Positions 11,606 to 22,576 of a stretch of 64,000 nt of DNA are shown one piece after another (position 1 is the stretch's first letter; each line of letters opens with the position of its first letter). A model generated the notes under the pieces. The model worked only from the letters and a program-made list of their open reading frames with translations, made no database searches and was not told the origin of the DNA. The translations under genes and the position numbers were made by a program. Origin of the DNA: Odontesthes bonariensis (lineage: Eukaryota > Chordata > Actinopteri > Atheriniformes > Atherinopsidae); contig NC_134525.1 in assembly GCF_027942865.1 (NCBI RefSeq), forward strand, positions 33,409,714 through 33,473,713. The letters run 5' to 3'.

Positions 11606-13038
11606 CTCTTTTGAATATCTGATTCTCAGTTTTTCCCACGCAAAGTGGAAATCCCAGAAACCTCTTGTGTTTGTTGTTGTGTATCGTCCACCTGGCCCTT
11701 ATTCTGAGTTTCTGTCTGAATTCTCAGAGTTTTTATCCCAGTTAGTGCTGAGTACAGATAAAGTCATTGTAGTGGGTGACTTTAATATTCATGTAGATGT
11801 TGAAAATGACAGCCTGAATATGAACTTTAATTCTATATTGGACTCTATTGGATTTTCTCAGAGTGTTCACAGACCGACTCACTGCCTTAATCACACCCTT
11901 GATCTTGTTCTGACTTATGGCATTGAGAGTGAACAGTTAACAGTGTTCCCTCATAACCCTGTCTTATCTGACCATTTTCTGATAACCTTTGAGTTTACAT
12001 TACTTGACTATACAGTTTCTGAGAAGAAATTTACATATAGAAGGTGTCTATCAGAGGATGCTGTAACCAGATTTAAAGAATTAATTCCATCATCCTTTTC
12101 TTCACTGCCATGTGCAGATATGACAGAGGACGACTACCTAAACTTTACTCCAGCAGCACTTGACTCTCTTGTTGACAGCACTATAGTTTCAATGCGTACA
12201 GCACTGGACAATGTTGCCCCTCTGAAAAGGAAGGTAATCAGTCAGAAGAGGTTGGCTCCTTGGTATAATTCACAGCTGCGTGCTTTAAAGCAGACTGCAA
12301 GAAAGCTGGAGAGACAGTGGCGTTCCTCTAATTTAGAAGAGTCTCAGTTAGTCTGGAAAGATAGTTTAACAATGTATAAGAAAGCCCTTCGTAAAGCTAG
12401 AACTGCTTATTATTCATCATTGATAGAAGAGAATAAGAATAATCCCAGGTTTCTTTTCAGCACTGTAGCCAGTCTGACTAAGAGTCCGAGCTCTGCTGAG
12501 CCAGTTATTCCTTTAACTCTCAGCAGTGATGATTTCATGAGCTTCTTTATTAATAAAATTGTTTCTATCAGAGAGAAGATTGATGGAGTCCTTCCCACTA
12601 TTATTAGTGATGTATCATCAAGTACAGCAGCTTTAGAAGTATCTTTAGAACCTGATTTGTATTTAGACGGCTTCTGCCCAGTTGATCTCTCTGAACTAAC
12701 AACAGCAATAGTCTCTTCTAAACCATCAACTTGTGTTTTAGACCCAATCCCAACCAGACTGTTCAAGGAGGTTTTCCCATTAATTGACACTTCCATATTG
12801 GATTTGATCAATCTGTCTTTGTTGACAGGATATGTACCTCAGACTTTTAAGGTTGCTGTAATTAAACCTTTACTTAAAAAACCTACTCTTGATTCAGAAG
12901 TGTTGGCTCATTATAGACCTATATCCAATCTCCCTTTTATGTCTAAAGTTCTTGAAAAAATAGTTGCAGCTCAGCTTTGTGATCATTTCCACAGAAATAA
13001 TCTGTTTGAAGAGTTTCAGTCAGGATTCAGAGTGCATC
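11606..13038 (+). mobile_element. L2-type LINE, 5' part (endonuclease end to early RT)
   Basis: The frame is open from SSFEYLIL at the element's border, before any ATG, so the element is 5'-truncated. It shows the late endonuclease (VYRPPGPYSEFL, VVGDFNIHVD, VLSDHFLITFEF), the endonuclease-RT linker, and early RT (CVLDPIPTRLFKEV, KPLLKKPTLD, HYRPISNLPFMSKVLEK, EEFQSGFR). It is interrupted exactly at FQSGFR by the Ty3/Gypsy element and resumes at 18016-18021. The family is the CR1/L2 lineage common in fish. Confidence 0.88.
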
Positions 13039-13389
13039 TGTGGAGGGGGGCGTGGTGCATCAGGTGCAGAGGAGAGGTGGAGAGGTGGGAAGAGCTCGGA
13101 GGACGGTGGGAGGGGAGATGATTGGCACACCTGTACATCGTCGGCTAATCATTCTCCCCTTTATCAGTAGCGTGCTGGTCCAGGCGGGGAGGAGAGGGAT
13201 GAGAGATCGAGGACGGGGCCAAGAGAACGGAGAAGCAAAAGACGAGCAGAGCAGGAGAGCGGGTGTTCGTCTTGCCGTTGGGCTGAGAACCTCGATCAGG
13301 AGATAAAAGTAATAAAAGTCATTGCAAACCAGACAACGGGCTCTGCGTGTGTGTTGGGTGAACCCACGGTGGCAAACAGACGTGTCACA
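13039..13389 (+). repeat. 5' LTR of the Gmr1-type element
   Basis: 351 bp, TG...CA ends, apparently identical to 17670-18020. Confidence 0.92.
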
Positions 13390-13416
13390 CTGGCGCCCAA
13401 CTGATCCCGACACAGG

Positions 13417-16400
13417 ATGTCAGAGCCGGAACAGCCCGTGCACGCATTGGCAGGAATGCTCACAGAACTCGCCAGGATGGGCCAGGACCAAGCCGCCGCG
13501 AGCAGACAACACCTGTCAGCGCTGCACACGCAGGCGGAAAAACAGACGCGGCTGCTGGAGGCAATGTTGGCTCGGGCAGGGGCAAGCACACCGGGCCCCT
13601 CACTCGCAGGAATGACTGTGCACAGGATGACAGCTGAGGATGACGCACAGTCATTCCTGGACATGTTCGAGGCAACAGCAACGGCGTGTGGCTGGCCCGC
13701 GGCGGAGTGGGCGGTGCGGCTGCTACCGCTGCTGTCAGGGGAGGCGCAGACGGCAGCGCTCTGCCTGCCAGCCTCCAGCCGAGGGCGGTACCGGGACGTG
13801 AGGCGGGCTGTCCTGGACCGCCTCGGCTTCTCCAGGGAGGACCACCGGCGGAGGTTCCGAGAGATAAAGCTGGGGCCCAACGACCGCCCGTTTGTTTTCG
13901 CCCAACAGCTGAAAGACGCTGCAACCAGGTGGCTGCAGCCAGGGGGGTCGGCGGGGGAGGAGCTGATGCTGGAGACGGTGGTCCTGGAGCAGTTCACAGA
14001 GGGGCTCCCGAACGACACCTCGGCCTGGGTGCGGTGCCATCGCCCGGCGGACCTGGCGACGGCCATCACGCTGGCGGAGGACCACCTGGCCGTCCACTCC
14101 CGTAACCAGGCGCCGGTGGTTCGGCCAGAGCCTTTTACCCGTCCCACACCGGCACCCCGCAGGAGACCTCCACAGCCACCCGGACCACCGTACAGTACAG
14201 CCACCCGACCCACCCCGCTTCCCCGGTCTAACCAGCCTTCTCCTTTTCTCCCGCCACAGGGCCAGCGCGCTACGGACACTGTTCTCAGCCCACAGACGGT
14301 CCCTCAAGCGGCAGTGCAGGAGTGCTGGAGGTGCGGACGACCCGGGCACTTTCGCCGGGAGTGTCCGCTCATGGAGGTCGGTCAGGTGATCCGGGTCGTC
14401 GGCCCTGCAGCACCCTCCGCCGGTCCGGGAGGGACGTACAGCGTTCCGGTAAGGATTCAGGGGGGTACACATCAGGCGATGGTGGACTCAGGCTGCATGC
14501 AGTCCATGGTTCACCAGAATCTGATTCGGCCCGGGGCTTTGATGGAGGCGAGCTGGGTGGAAATTAAGTGTGTGCATGGGGATATTCACAGATACCCTGT
14601 TGCTTCAGTGGAAATTCGATATAAGGGGAAAAAGCATAGAGTGAAGGCTGCGGTTAGCTCCCGCCTGGCGCACCCTCTTATTCTGGGTACTGATTGGCCG
14701 GGGTTTGATAAGCTAGTGGGGCAGTGTGTGGGGGTGCGCTCACGACCAACAGGATTAGCGGATATGTGCGCTGTGCTCAGCGGTGACGCGAGGTTGTCCG
14801 ACGCTGCAGACGGGGAGGGGGAGCCGGCAGCGCCTCCACAGGAGGCTCCGCAGGTTCCCGTGTTTGACTCCATGGAAGATTTTCCACTTGAACAGTCTCG
14901 TGATGATACTCTACGCTTTGCCTTTGACCAAGTGATACGAATTGATGGTCAGATGGTGCGCCCTGACGCAGCGGTATCATATCCACACTTCTCATTACGG
15001 AGGGACAGGTTATACCGAGTGAGTCGTGACACTCAGACTGAAGAGATAATTACCCAGTTGCTGGTACCAAAAAGCCGCCGGGAAATGGTTTTCCAGGCGG
15101 CTCACTACAACCCGATGGCTGGGCATATGGGGTACGAAAAAACACTGAACCGTGTAATGGCCCGTTTCTATTGGCCTGGCATTAGAGCAGACGTTCGCCG
15201 CTGGTGTGCGTCCTGCGCTGAATGCCAGTTGGTTAACCAACCGGCCATCCCGAGAGCGCCGTTGCGCCCGTTACCACTGATCGAGGTCCCGTTTGAACGG
15301 ATCGGGATGGACCTCATCGGGCCATTTCACCGGAGCACACGTGGATTCCGATTTGTGTTAGTCCTGGTGGATTACGCAACTCGATATCCAGAGGCAGTGC
15401 CCCTGCGCACCATCTCCGCAAAGAGTGTGGCGCAAGCGCTGTTCCAGGTTATCTCCCGAGTCGGGATCCCGAAAGAGATCCTGACTGACCAAGGCACCCA
15501 GTTTATGTCACGAACACTGAGGGAACTTTACGGATTATTGGGCATCAAGTCTATTCGTACCAGTGTTTACCACCCGCAAACTGACGGCCTCGTCGAGCGC
15601 CTGAACAAGACTTTGAAGTCCATGGTCCGTAAGTTTGTGCACGATGATAAGCCAAATTGGGATAAGTGGCTAGATCCTCTGCTGTTTGCAGTGCGCGAGG
15701 TTCCCCAGGCCTCCACGGGATTTTCTCCCTTTGAACTGCTGTTTGGCAGGAAACCACGGGGGGTTTTGGACCTGGTAAAAGAAAGCTGGGAGGAAGGTCC
15801 GAGCCCCAGTAAAAATGAAGTTCAGTACGTCCTGGACCTGAGAGCAAAACTCCACACACTGGGTCAGTTATCACGTGAGAATTTGCTCCGGGCCCAGGAA
15901 CGTCAGCAGCGGCTGTACAACAGAGGATCTAGGCTGAGACAATTTACACCGGGAGATAAAGTGCTTGTATTACTCCCATCTCATAACTCTAAATTACTCG
16001 CCAAGTGGCAAGGGCCCTTTGTGGTCACACGGCAAGTGGGTGACGTTGACTATGAGCTTGTGCGATCTGACAGGGGAGGTGCGACACAGATTTACCACCT
16101 CAACCTCCTCAAAGCATGGAGGGAGGCAGAGTCGGTTTCTCTGGTGACGACAATTGCAGAGAGAGATGAGTTGGGGCCTGAGGTGCCAAAATCAACCAAT
16201 CCCGCCTCGCTCCTTTGTGAGAACCACCTCTCTCCGTCACAGAAAGCAGATGTAGCCAAGTTGCAGCAGCAGTACGCTGATGTGTTTTCCCCCCTGCCAG
16301 GACGCACAAGCCTTATTCAACACCACGTGGAGACTCACCCGGGCGTGACAGTGCGTTCACGACCCTATCGGTTGCCTGAACACAAGAGAAAAGTGGTTCA

Positions 16401-17625
16401 GGCAGAATTGAAGGCCATGTTGGAAATGGGTGTGATAGAAGAGTCCCACAGCGCCTGGTGTAGTCCCATTGTTCTTGTAGTCAAGAAGGATGGGTCTATT
16501 CGGTTCTGTGTGGACTATCGCAAGGTGAATGATGTTTCACAGTTTGACGCCTATCCTATGCCCCGGGTCGACGAGCTCCTGGATCGCCTTGGCACAGCTC
16601 GATTTTTTACGACGCTGGATTTGACCAAGGGGTACTGGCAGATTCCCCTATCTCCAGAGTCCAAGGAAAAATCGGCCTTCTCCACTCCGTACGGTTTGTA
16701 CCAATTTGTCACACTTCCGTTCGGGTTGTTCGGGGCCCCAGCCACGTTCCAACGCCTCATGGACCGGGTGCTGCGGCCGCACGTTGCATATGCTGCCGCC
16801 TACCTGGATGATGTGATCATCCACAGCAACAGCTGGGCGGAGCATGTGCGGCAGGTGGCCGCGGTGCTCGAGTCACTGAGGCAGGCGGGGCTCACGGCCA
16901 ACCCGAAGAAGTGTGCAGTTGGACGGAGGGAGGTACGGTATCTGGGGTACCACTTGGGCGGCGGGCAGGTGCGTCCGCAGGTTGACAAGACAGCAGCGAT
17001 TGCAGCCTGCCCGCGGCCCAAGACGAAAAAGGAGGTGAGGCGGTTTTTGGGGCTGGCCGGTTACTACCGGCGTTTTATTCCCAACTTCGCCGAGCTGACC
17101 AGCCCCTTGACCGACCTCACCCGAAAGGGTGCCTCAGATCCGGTCCAGTGGACGGATCTGTGCCAGGTGTCGCTTGAGAGGGTAAAACAGACCCTCTGTG
17201 GGGAGCCTCTTCTTCACACTCCTAACTTCTCTCTCCCGTTTACTCTGCAGACTGATGCATCGAACAGAGGGCTGGGAGCCGTGCTGTCCCAGCAGGTGCG
17301 GGGTGTCGACCGCCCAGTGCTATACATCAGCAGGAAGCTGTCCGAGAGGGAGGCCAGGTACAGCACGGTGGAGAAGGAGTGCCTGGCCATCCGGTGGGCG
17401 GTCGATGCTCTGCGGTACTACCTGTTGGGGCGGCCATTCACCCTCTGTTCGGACCATGCCCCCCTCCAGTGGCTCCACCGCATGAAAGACACGAATGGCC
17501 GGATCACCCGATGGTATCTGGCCATGCAGCCTTTCAAATTTAAGGTGGTCCATAGGCCGGGGACGCAGATGGTCGTGGCCGACTTCCTTTCCCGCTCCCA
17601 CAAGGAGGTGGGGGGGGGGGAGTAG
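13417..17625 (+). CDS. Gag-Pol polyprotein of a Gmr1-type Ty3/Gypsy element (1402 aa)
   Basis: Domains in order, with rough residues: a Gag region (1-300) ending in a CCHC knuckle CWRCGRPGHFRREC (303-317); an aspartic protease with VDSGC (about 355); integrase with an HHCC zinc region (about 562-603), then MDLIGPF, TDQGTQF and the QTDGLVERLN glutamate (about 629-727); reverse transcriptase from about 985 with YLDDVI at 1128-1133; and RNase H starting near TDASNRGLGAVLS (about 1278). Integrase upstream of RT is the reverse of ordinary Ty3/Gypsy order. Known relatives make a polyprotein that is cut by the protease. The start ATG lies 27 bases after the LTR end. The frame is uninterrupted. Confidence 0.92.
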   Translation: MSEPEQPVHALAGMLTELARMGQDQAAASRQHLSALHTQAEKQTRLLEAMLARAGASTPGPSLAGMTVHRMTAEDDAQSFLDMFEATATACGWPAAEWAVRLLPLLSGEAQTAALCLPASSRGRYRDVRRAVLDRLGFSREDHRRRFREIKLGPNDRPFVFAQQLKDAATRWLQPGGSAGEELMLETVVLEQFTEGLPNDTSAWVRCHRPADLATAITLAEDHLAVHSRNQAPVVRPEPFTRPTPAPRRRPPQPPGPPYSTATRPTPLPRSNQPSPFLPPQGQRATDTVLSPQTVPQAAVQECWRCGRPGHFRRECPLMEVGQVIRVVGPAAPSAGPGGTYSVPVRIQGGTHQAMVDSGCMQSMVHQNLIRPGALMEASWVEIKCVHGDIHRYPVASVEIRYKGKKHRVKAAVSSRLAHPLILGTDWPGFDKLVGQCVGVRSRPTGLADMCAVLSGDARLSDAADGEGEPAAPPQEAPQVPVFDSMEDFPLEQSRDDTLRFAFDQVIRIDGQMVRPDAAVSYPHFSLRRDRLYRVSRDTQTEEIITQLLVPKSRREMVFQAAHYNPMAGHMGYEKTLNRVMARFYWPGIRADVRRWCASCAECQLVNQPAIPRAPLRPLPLIEVPFERIGMDLIGPFHRSTRGFRFVLVLVDYATRYPEAVPLRTISAKSVAQALFQVISRVGIPKEILTDQGTQFMSRTLRELYGLLGIKSIRTSVYHPQTDGLVERLNKTLKSMVRKFVHDDKPNWDKWLDPLLFAVREVPQASTGFSPFELLFGRKPRGVLDLVKESWEEGPSPSKNEVQYVLDLRAKLHTLGQLSRENLLRAQERQQRLYNRGSRLRQFTPGDKVLVLLPSHNSKLLAKWQGPFVVTRQVGDVDYELVRSDRGGATQIYHLNLLKAWREAESVSLVTTIAERDELGPEVPKSTNPASLLCENHLSPSQKADVAKLQQQYADVFSPLPGRTSLIQHHVETHPGVTVRSRPYRLPEHKRKVVQAELKAMLEMGVIEESHSAWCSPIVLVVKKDGSIRFCVDYRKVNDVSQFDAYPMPRVDELLDRLGTARFFTTLDLTKGYWQIPLSPESKEKSAFSTPYGLYQFVTLPFGLFGAPATFQRLMDRVLRPHVAYAAAYLDDVIIHSNSWAEHVRQVAAVLESLRQAGLTANPKKCAVGRREVRYLGYHLGGGQVRPQVDKTAAIAACPRPKTKKEVRRFLGLAGYYRRFIPNFAELTSPLTDLTRKGASDPVQWTDLCQVSLERVKQTLCGEPLLHTPNFSLPFTLQTDASNRGLGAVLSQQVRGVDRPVLYISRKLSEREARYSTVEKECLAIRWAVDALRYYLLGRPFTLCSDHAPLQWLHRMKDTNGRITRWYLAMQPFKFKVVHRPGTQMVVADFLSRSHKEVGGGE

Positions 17626-17669
17626 GTTAGGCCGGACAGCTCCCCGGCCTAAGTCAGGCGGTGGAGGTA

Positions 17670-18020
17670 TGTGGAGGGGGGCGTGGTGCATCAGGTGCAG
17701 AGGAGAGGTGGAGAGGTGGGAAGAGCTCGGAGGACGGTGGGAGGGGAGATGATTGGCACACCTGTACATCGTCGGCTAATCATTCTCCCCTTTATCAGTA
17801 GCGTGCTGGTCCAGGCGGGGAGGAGAGGGATGAGAGATCGAGGACGGGGCCAAGAGAACGGAGAAGCAAAAGACGAGCAGAGCAGGAGAGCGGGTGTTCG
17901 TCTTGCCGTTGGGCTGAGAACCTCGATCAGGAGATAAAAGTAATAAAAGTCATTGCAAACCAGACAACGGGCTCTGCGTGTGTGTTGGGTGAACCCACGG
18001 TGGCAAACAGACGTGTCACA
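17670..18020 (+). repeat. 3' LTR of the Gmr1-type element
   Basis: 351 bp, preceded by a purine-rich tract (GGCGGTGGAGGTA) that fits a polypurine primer, and followed by GCATC (18021-18025), the second copy of the target duplication. Confidence 0.92.
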
Positions 18021-19907
18021 GCATCATAGCACAGAAACTGCACTACTGAAAGTTACCAATGATCTCCTCTTAGCCTCTGATAGCGGACTTGTGTCTGTGC
18101 TTGTCCTGTTGGATCTCAGTGCTGCATTTGATACGGTCGATCACAGTATCTTATTACACAGACTTGAACATGTTATTGGGATTAAATGAACTGCATTATG
18201 CTGGTTTAAATCATATTTATCTGATAAATTTCAGTTTGTTCTTGTAAATGAAGAATCTTCCTCACACACCAGAGTAAGTCATGGAGTTCCCCAGGGTTCT
18301 GTGCTTGGACCGATTCTTTTTACTTTATACATGCTTCCATTAGGTAACATTATTAGACAGCATGGCATAAATTTCCATTGCTATGCTGATGATACTCAGC
18401 TGTACTTATCTATAAAACCAGATGAAACCAATAGGTTGGTCAGACTACAAGCATGTCTTAAAGACATAAAGACCTGGATGACTCAGAACTGTCTGCTTCT
18501 AAATTCAGACAAACTGAAGTCGTTATCTTTGGACCTGAGCGTTTCAGGGAGAAATTGTCTAGCTATATAGTTACTCTAGATGGTATTTCCTTGGCTTCTA
18601 GTTCTACAGTGAGGAACCTTGGAGTTATTTTTGACCAGAACTTATCATTTGACTCGCATATAAAACAGGTTTCTAGGACTGCCTTCTTTCACCTTCGTAA
18701 TATTGTTAAAATCAGGAACATCTTGTCTCAGAGTGATGCAGAAAAACTAATTCATGCATTTGTTACTTCAAGATTGGACTACTGTAATTCTTTATTATTG
18801 GGCTGTCCCACATATTCTCTGAAAAGCCTTCAGTTGATCCAAAATGCTGCAGCCAGAGTTTTGACGAGAACTAACAGGAGAGATCATATTTCTCCAGTTT
18901 TAGCTTCTCTTCATTGGCTCCCTGTTAAATTCAGAATAGAATTTAAGATTCTTCTCCTTACATATAAAGCTCTTAATGACCGAGCTCCATCATATCTTAA
19001 AGATCTCATTGTAAGATATTTTCCTAACAGAGCACTTCGTTCCCAAACTGCAGGTTTACTTGAGGTTCCCAGAGTTTCTAAAAGTAGAATGGGAGGCAGA
19101 GCCTTCAGTTATCAGGCCCCTCTCTGTGGAACCAGCTGCCAGTTTGGGAGGCAGAGCCTTCAGTTATCAGGCCCCTCTCTGTGGAACCAGCTGCCAGTTT
19201 GGGAGGCAGAGCCTTCAGTTATCAGGCCCCTCTATTGTGGAATAAGCTGCCAGTAAATGTCCGGGAAGCAGACACCCTTTCCACTTTTAAGACCAGGCTT
19301 AAAACTTTCCTTTCTGATAAAGCTTATAGTTAGGGATGGCTCAGGTGATCCTGAAACATCCCATAGTTAAGCTGCTATAGGCCCAGCCTGCTGGGGGGCC
19401 TCATCTGTCACACCTTTCCTCACTTTACTCTCTTTATGTATATGTGATATTATTGTGGTCATTAACTCGTGTTTCCCTGTTCCAACAGATATCCTTTGAA
19501 TGGTGTTACAGTGCCGCCGTCGCGGTGGCCCCCTGACCCCCCCCTTTCTGTCTTCTCAAACCCCAGCTGGTCGAGGCGGATGGCCACCCTTCCTGAGTCT
19601 GGTTCTGGTTCTGCCAGAGGTTTCTTCCTGTTAAAAGGGAGTCGTTTCTCTCCACAGTTGCCTCAGGCACGCTCAGGACGGGAGATTGGACCGAAAAACA
19701 AAAAGTTTTCAGTGCAATCTGTTGGTTTTCTTAGCTAGGAAATTGTTTTTGAATTGGCTCTATATGAACGAATTGGATTATTTTATGAATTATGATTATT
19801 ATTAATTAATTGAATTCCAATTGGCTTGAATTGGACTTACTATCTAAGTGCCTTGAGATGACATTTGTTGTATTTGGCGCTATATAAATAAAAATGAATT
19901 GAATTGA
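18021..19907 (+). mobile_element. L2-type LINE, 3' part (RT core to 3' end)
   Basis: The RT resumes with [16 protein letters not shown], then [40 protein letters not shown] (catalytic YADD) and the C-terminal RLDYCNSLLLGCP / ASLHWLPVKFRIEFKI region. One TGA near 18188 and a frame change near 18520 make it non-functional. A 55-bp tandem triplication is at 19091-19252. The 3' end carries the fish L2 signature GGCGCTATATAAATAAA and a short GAATT repeat. The 9-bp duplication ATCAGAAAG follows (19908-19916). Confidence 0.88.
19091..19252 (+). repeat. 55-bp tandem repeat, three copies
   Basis: A unit beginning GGGAGGCAGAGCC and ending GCTGCCAGTTT starts at 19091, 19146 and 19201; the third copy is slightly diverged. 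Since 55 is not a multiple of three, the triplication shifts the L2 frame. Confidence 0.92.
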
Positions 19908-20066
19908 ATCAGAAAGAAACTTGGTACCAATTGTACAATTCAATGTCCTGCCCAAAACTGTCCTCGAGGACAAGAAGTAGTCTATTCTAGAAAACAGCTG
20001 GTGAGGAATTGAGAAGAATGTGTACTCTTTATCCAGAGGATGTAGTACCCTCCATGCATCATATAA
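19908..20066 (-). mobile_element. L1 LINE, piece 4: endonuclease
   Basis: The minus strand reads YDAWRVLHPLDKEYTFFS, then RIDYFLSSRTV, then CTIGTKFLSD, the middle and late part of an L1 endonuclease. Its last SD joins HSPISV of piece 5 once the L2 and one 9-bp duplication are set aside. Confidence 0.85.
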
Positions 20067-20228
20067 GATAGATAGATAGATAAGTACTTTATTCATCCCA
20101 ATTTGGGAAATTGTTGTGTTGCAGCAGCATACACTAAAATATATGTAAACAATTAAAGTAAAAACAAGCAAATAGAATAGAATAAAATAAATGTAAAATA
20201 AAATAAAAATAGTGAATAAACATTAGCT
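20067..20228 (-). mobile_element. Rex1-type LINE 3'-end fragment
   Basis: A GATA/TAGA microsatellite (20067-20083) is followed by AGTACTTTATTCATCCC and GGGAAATTGTTG, the usual 3' terminus of Rex1/Babar-type LINEs on the minus strand. Flanking ATATAA (20061-20066 and 20229-20234) is the likely target duplication. About 160 bp, heavily 5'-truncated. Confidence 0.7.
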
Positions 20229-20724
20229 ATATAAAGGCAGGGATTTAAGTCTTTACAAAATTCATCCATTTTTGCACCTTTCTTGGAGAGAGTAGACTGG
20301 AGGGGGTGTATATCAATATTTGGGTCAGATATACAATTAAAGTCACCTCCTAGAAGTAAGAATGGAGAAGAGAATACTGACAAATCTGAAATAAGCTGTG
20401 GGATAAAAGAGGATTCATATACTGTTGGGGCATTTATACAACCAACAACAACACACTCTCCGTAAAGATAGCCAGACAGAAGTAAATAATGTCCCTCCTT
20501 ATCTGATATTGTTTTATCGAAGATGAAAGGCAGGGAGCGATGTAGGAGAATTGCAACGCCTCTACTTTTTGAATTATAAGAGGAGTAAAATACCTGGCCC
20601 ACCCAGCTTCTTCTCAATTTTATATGTTCTAGGTCTGAAAGGTGAGTTTCTTGAAGAAAGGCAATTTGGCATCTCTCTTTTTTAAGGAAGGACAGGATTT
20701 TCTGGCGTTTGATGACATGCTTAA
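20229..20724 (-). mobile_element. L1 LINE, piece 3: endonuclease N-terminal half
   Basis: The minus strand reads KHVIKRQKILSFLKKERC, then QIAFLQETHLSD (catalytic glutamate motif), GQVFYSSYNSKSRGVAILL and LLLGGDFNCISDPN. The first residues join across the TTAA element to MSDIKVVSLNVKGI in piece 2. Confidence 0.88.
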
Positions 20725-22252
20725 AGCTGCCGTCGGCAACTTTTTTTTAGTCATTTTAGCTTGAACTGTCATGGGATTCTGGAAGTAGAATATTAAATAG
20801 GCTGTTTAGGAAAAATAACGAATTCTGTAGCTCCCTCTGAAGCCTGTAACCATGCTTGCAAAAACCGAGCACTCCCGGCTGTTTTTAACCAATCAAGTTA
20901 GGGTGGAGGAATCCTACCTGTCAGTCACAGCTTGTGCACACGCTGCTGAGCGTGAGTCTGCCCCAGCTTGTGTGCGCTCACACTGGTGTGAACTCACGTG
21001 CACAACCTCGTCCACAGAGGGGGAGGGGTTTGGGGGGCGATTCGGAGCTTGTTAGAGGTTGGGCAGGGCTCTCAAGTTTTCAAGTTTGCTTGGAGTGAGA
21101 TTCGGGCGGGGCAGGGGCCGGGCCGTGTGCGCGGCGGGGTTTCTTTCGGTTTTTTTGGGGGGGGAGGGGGCTGGTCCCTTGCAGTATCCCATCGCCATAA
21201 ACTAGCTACTTAAAGAACAAAGAAATTGTTTTATTTATACCAAAATCACAAATCTTCACTTTTACACTAAATTCTGCTATATTTGAAAATAAATTGTTTT
21301 AGGTAGGCCTATGCAAAGTCTTAACAAAAAAAAAAAAAATGTATGTCTTGTCGTAAGTGTTTATGGCAGATTTTGATGCTTGATGACTGATATTGGGGGC
21401 TCCCATTTAAAGCACTGTGGCTCAATGTCAGCCATTTTCACAGTCATGATGGATGACAGAGTTCCATTCAGAAACAAAGTGTTCCTGTCTTGGTTTTATT
21501 GAGCCCCACCATGGAAAAAACCCTCTCTGCATCAGCATTTCAGTGTGGCAGAACTAATACCAGTTTGGCAATTGTAGATAGCCTAATTGGGAACCTGCTC
21601 ATACCGGTCACCTTTGAAAAAAATTAACCATGGAAGCCTAATTACACTCCTACATATTTTTCATTTTTCATTAAGTTGCTCATGTCAAAGTGTGTGTACT
21701 GAATATTTAGGTCTACTACTCCAACGAACACTTTAATCTTTTAAAGAGAGTAGGAAAACTATAGTAACTAATAAAAGATTAAAATAAATGAAGATATGAC
21801 CTGCTGATGATCCTGACGGTTCTCTTCCACCTCCAGCTCGTCTACAACGAGCTTCAGCTGCAAGCACGGGTGCTTTTCAGACCTCACCCGGCAACAAGAA
21901 ATTCTGTTTTCTGATTGGCTGAGAAATTCTATTTTGTGATTGGCCGATGGGTTGCTAAATCAAGACAGCTGTACCAGAGCTATAGTTCTGAGCTGTTCGA
22001 GCGCACAGTAACCTGCCATTGACTCGTTTATAGTATCGGCCATTAGAATTTCTGTGCGACGAAGTTGATCATTTCTCAGCGTGAGAAATGGCATGTGTGG
22101 CGTGTGAGCGTGTGAACTTGTTGAAATGCGTGTGTCTCACGCTCAATGCGTGAGACTTGAGAGCCCTGGGTTGGGGGAGGGACCTGAAAGTTGTATCAGT
22201 TCGAATTTTCCGACTTTAGACTCGCAATTTTGAAAACCTGCCGACTGCAGCT
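20725..22252. mobile_element. TTAA-site (Kolobok-like) DNA transposon
   Basis: The terminal inverted repeats are AGCTGCCGTCGGCA and AGCTGCAGTCGGCA (second read reversed). The target duplication is TTAA (20721-20724 and 22253-22256). Removing it restores the L1 ORF2 start. Without the nested hAT it would be about 0.42 kb with no coding capacity, so it is a MITE. TTAA is used by both piggyBac and Kolobok; the AG terminus favours Kolobok. Confidence 0.82.
21064..22168 (-). mobile_element. hAT transposon nested in the TTAA element
   Basis: The ends are CAGGGCTCTCAAGT and its reverse complement, a 14-bp perfect inverted repeat. The flanks share GGTTGGG, imperfect as an 8-bp duplication. On the minus strand at about 21390-21560 are remains of a hAT transposase C-terminus (NADAERVFSMVGLNKTKT, then MTVKMAD in a shifted frame). 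It is non-autonomous now. Confidence 0.78.
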
Positions 22253-22576
22253 TTAATGCCCTTCACATTGAGTGAAACAACCTTAATGTCACTCATGTCT
22301 GATAATCAATAAAGGACTGGAGCCAAACATACACCATATAAACAGAAATAACAACATAAGTAAGGCTGTCTGTGAAATCCCCTCCCCAAACGACGGCTCG
22401 AAACCCTGAACAAAATAGAGCCCCCCAAACGAGAAATCAAGAACGAAGAACAGCCTTATAAAGGCGTTAAAATTTTTTGGTAGGCGATGCAGAGAGGTAT
22501 CCTCTCACCTATGAGAGAAAGAACCACACCAGCCGCAGGAATAACCTGCATCCAAGCGCCGATGCTCATGCTCCGC
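22253..22576 (-). mobile_element. L1 LINE, piece 2: ORF2 start and inter-ORF region
   Basis: ORF2 starts at the ATG complementary to 22294-22296, reading MSDIKVVSLNVKGI and continuing into KHVIKRQ of piece 3. The sequence to the right is the ORF1-ORF2 spacer. Confidence 0.82.

Larger units (their letters stand above)
13039..18020 (+). mobile_element. Gmr1-type Ty3/Gypsy LTR retrotransposon
   Basis: Two 351-bp LTRs (13039-13389 and 17670-18020) start TGTGGAGG and end GTGTCACA, and the 5-bp host duplication GCATC flanks both sides. A primer-binding site at 13391 matches the 3' end of tRNA-Lys over about 11 bases. One long gag-pol frame fills the interior. Integrase precedes reverse transcriptase, the unusual order that defines the Gmr1-like group of deuterostome Ty3/Gypsy elements. 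The element looks whole, and I found no difference between the two LTRs by eye, so the insertion appears very recent. It lies inside an L2 LINE that lies inside an L1. Its base composition is clearly GC-richer than its surroundings. Confidence 0.92.

Noticed and set aside
11597-11667. Start of the L2 frame at the ATG at 11667
   Set aside because: Coding similarity extends upstream to the insertion border at 11606 without a stop, so that ATG is internal to a 5'-truncated LINE.
13296-14279. 327-codon minus-strand frame opposite Gag, and other long antisense frames to 15.9 kb
   Set aside because: Shadows of the GC-rich Gag-Pol frame; no domain or composition of a real protein.
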